64,000 nucleotides of DNA from Umbelopsis ramanniana AG (lineage: Eukaryota > Mucoromycota > Umbelopsidomycetes > Umbelopsidales > Umbelopsidaceae): positions 361,285 to 425,284 of the forward strand of contig NW_026252097.1 of assembly GCF_025399195.1 (NCBI RefSeq), written 5' to 3'. A program made the position numbers and the translations under genes. Positions 62,184 to 64,000 of the stretch are shown here, piece after piece; the stretch's first letter is position 1; the number at the start of each line of letters is the position of its first letter. Below the pieces are notes generated by a model. That model was given only the letters and a program-made list of their open reading frames with translations, was not told the origin of the DNA and made no database searches.

Positions 62184-62447
62184 TCAGCCAGCCTCTACTT
62201 TACCCACGACTAAGGTCATCAAAGCTAGAAGAAAGTTAAGGATCCTCAATTGATATTACTTTTCAAATTGAAGTGAACAACACGTACATTTTTCAACCAG
62301 CACGGGTTCAGTGAAACTATAGAGGGGTTTGCATTGCGACGCGTTATGCGTTGTGTCCCCAGGTGCAGCACACAGTAAGGAAGGAAACAATATTAAGGAA
62401 ACTTGCAGAAAAGCAAAAAATTTGACACCGTGAAAAAGTTGATTCAT
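62184..62447 (-). CDS. Doubtful small secreted protein
   Basis: Two exons (62288-62447 and 62184-62224) join in phase through a GTACGT donor and a TTTCTTCTAG acceptor, giving about 66 residues. The N-terminus MNQLFHGVKFFAFLQVSLIL continues into FPSLLCAAPG, a good secretion signal with a small-residue cleavage site. The mature part would be about 36 residues with one N-glycosylation sequon (NAS) and one Cys. No family is recognised. Without the intron, the frame ends in KCTCCSLQFEK, which is an alternative. Confidence 0.3.
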
Positions 62448-62666
62448 TTCTCCCAAGGCTGCTATCAAGCAGCATCCCAATTTTATGTCATTTAAACAGG
62501 CACTCGTCTTACATACCATCTTCGATATCATTGTATTTCTGAATGTGTCAACTCTGAGAGAATAGAGGGGTAGCCGTGACACAATTTCACAAAGACATGA
62601 TATGCGCCATAGCAAGACAATCATAACAGCCTACTACAATATGAAAGCCGACTTTGCCGTTATTAC

Positions 62667-62938
62667 TCAGACACTACTAGTTGATTCGGACACTATGACT
62701 AGATCTGTTGTTGAAAACAGCTCCAAGTCTGATCCTTGAAACGGTCCCGTACAGTCAGCAGATAGAAAGGCGTAGGCGGCCACGCCTGCATGATTGGAGA
62801 CAATTAGAGGAGCATCCAGGTTTCTGTAACAGCCTCGGGGGTCAGTATATCTCCTGCTTTGATTTTGAGCGTTCCGGTCGCACCGTACACAAAGTTGATA
62901 GAGCACAAGGCAGCCAGTAGATATAGGAACATCTTCAT
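62667..62938 (-). pseudogene. Frameshifted small secreted protein gene (or uncertain splice)
   Basis: The ATG at 62938 opens a clear signal peptide (MKMFLYLLAALCSINFVYGA). That frame stops after about 42 residues. Just after a run of five C (minus strand; 62837-62841) the next frame continues plausibly: RGCYRNLDAPLIVSNHAG, AAYAFLSADCTGPFQG and a Ser/Thr-rich end stopping at 62667. One base lost in the C run would explain the break. A 35-nt intron (GTACGG..AAGCAG) would also restore the frame but is unusually short. The part with two Cys resembles small extracellular proteins. It could be a pseudogene, an assembly error or a real gene with a tiny intron. Confidence 0.4.
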
Positions 62939-64000
62939 GTAAAAGTGGAAGCTTCGCTACTGCTCGCTCCAAGAATACCGTCTCATTTAGCACACGATGG
63001 TACATATACATTCAATGTGCTAACTTAAGCGCATCAAAGCTTTGTGTCTTACTGTAAAAAGAAAACCCCAACCTCGCCAACGCAAATCAAGCTTTGCAGG
63101 ATTTAAATTACTCCGTAGAGGCGTAACAACATTAGCTGTATATACACTGCTCCTCCTCAACATTTATAGGTTTAGCTAGCTGATTACTCTTCGTTCAGTC
63201 GAAGGAATGCAGAATTACTGACATCATTTCAGTTTTTCGATTCTCTCTATCAACATGGTTTCTTCCATCACAGTACTTGTGTAGCCAAATCCAGCAACCC
63301 AATCATGTTTTCATGGGAAATGGATCAACTATGCGCAAAAGTGAGGACAGCAGCACTAGTCGATAACGAGGCTCCATTGACTGTGTCAACAATGTCAACG
63401 CCATTATATATTTGAGTAGCTCGGTCCATATATATAACGAAGGAAACTTGCATACGGGCAGCTCGGTACCTGCAGCACAATTTTTGTCGAGGACGCATAG
63501 GCGATATTCTGTCCATTGACAATGAAACTGACGCGCAAAATATACGATGATGGTTACATAGGAATCGGACCTCAACCACGGTGAATAGTCATTATACATG
63601 CCTTTTATCAAGCAACGGGTTATACGCAACGAAATCTAAATCAATCATGGCTCATGATGATTTTCGTACGCCCGGATCAAAAGAGACATTGAAAACATAA
63701 GTTGTAAACGTCGTTTTGGAAGGCAGTAGTCAAAAACATCAACTGGCCGAGATTTCGTTCTCGCTAGGGTTAACTATGTCTTTGGTGCTCATTCAAGCAG
63801 CACATGACACGCTAGACATTGCAAAGTTCCACCATCGTTACTTTTTTTACGCAGGCTGCGAAAGTATAGGCGCCATGGTGAGCAAACTAGAGAGTGTCGT
63901 AGACAGTTGTATGCGCAGGGCGAGGTTGCTACATGCTCAGGTAGCGTGGTTCGTTATGACTGTTGGCTAGGGGTTTACTGTGTTCTTACACGCAACATTG
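62939..64000. other. Right end, no supported gene
   Basis: Several overlapping frames exist on the minus strand at 63303-63629 (one ends VDTVNGASLSTSAAVLTFAHS), but none joins into a convincing protein. An 84-codon plus-strand frame at 63716-63970 has no signature. Part of a gene extending beyond the window cannot be excluded. Confidence 0.4.

Noticed and set aside
62837-62841. Programmed frameshifting as the explanation for the broken secreted-protein frame
   Set aside because: A five-C run alone is not a known eukaryotic slippery site and no downstream structure is evident; an indel or a short intron is simpler.
63716-63970. 84-codon plus-strand frame near the right edge
   Set aside because: No domain or signal peptide and no evidence of splicing; probably chance.

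Overview
The window is a gene-dense stretch of a fungal nuclear chromosome. Almost every gene is cut by short introns, mostly 50-80 nt, with strong GTAAGT-type donors and YAG acceptors. The gene set points to an early-diverging filamentous fungus, most likely Mucoromycota. A full-length DDX41 helicase, an LMBRD1-type cobalamin transporter and a class C (GABA-B-like) receptor all occur together, next to fungal markers such as ERG4, DOP1, an ECL1-type zinc protein and a hybrid histidine kinase. The placement is inference from gene content; no rRNA or mitochondrial marker is present. I found no tRNA, rRNA, CRISPR array, transposon or viral sequence.

Layout, left to right. 1-933 (-): 5' part of an SRO7/lethal-giant-larvae gene that runs off the left edge. 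1592-3157 (+): a GPI-anchored-type Ser/Ala-rich cell-surface protein, then a Gly/Thr/Tyr-repeat membrane protein with a six-cysteine tail. 4550-7873 (-): NMA111-type HtrA protease. 8081-8585 (-): doubtful small membrane protein. 8586-10718: no supported gene. 10719-25896 (-): RGD2-like F-BAR/DEP/RhoGAP, SAM+HMG-box protein, DDX41 helicase and DOP1, all on one strand. 26289-27997 (+): mitochondrial ribosomal protein uL16m and the ESS1/PIN1 prolyl isomerase. 29031-38514 (-): bHLH factor, Msn2-like two-finger factor, LMBRD1-like transporter, NOB1 endonuclease. 38708-43400 (+): RAD1 checkpoint clamp subunit, RBBP4/MSI1/HAT2 histone chaperone, ECL1-like zinc protein. 44110-48699 (-): class C GPCR, facing a hybrid histidine kinase at 49841-54468 (+). 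55026-59348 (+): alpha-arrestin and an ADIP/Msd1-type coiled-coil protein. 59788-61459 (-): ERG4 sterol reductase. 61460-64000: low gene content, with two doubtful small secreted proteins.

Most genes are unrelated housekeeping or regulatory genes, as expected in a eukaryotic chromosome. Several share short divergent promoters: NOB1/RAD1, DOP1/uL16m, and GPCR/histidine kinase. The most interesting neighbourhood is 44-56 kb, where a receptor with a periplasmic-binding-protein-like ligand domain, a cytosolic hybrid kinase and an alpha-arrestin lie side by side. Exon coordinates were derived by hand by matching splice sites and reading phase. For nearly every multi-exon gene listed, the exon lengths sum to an intact reading frame.
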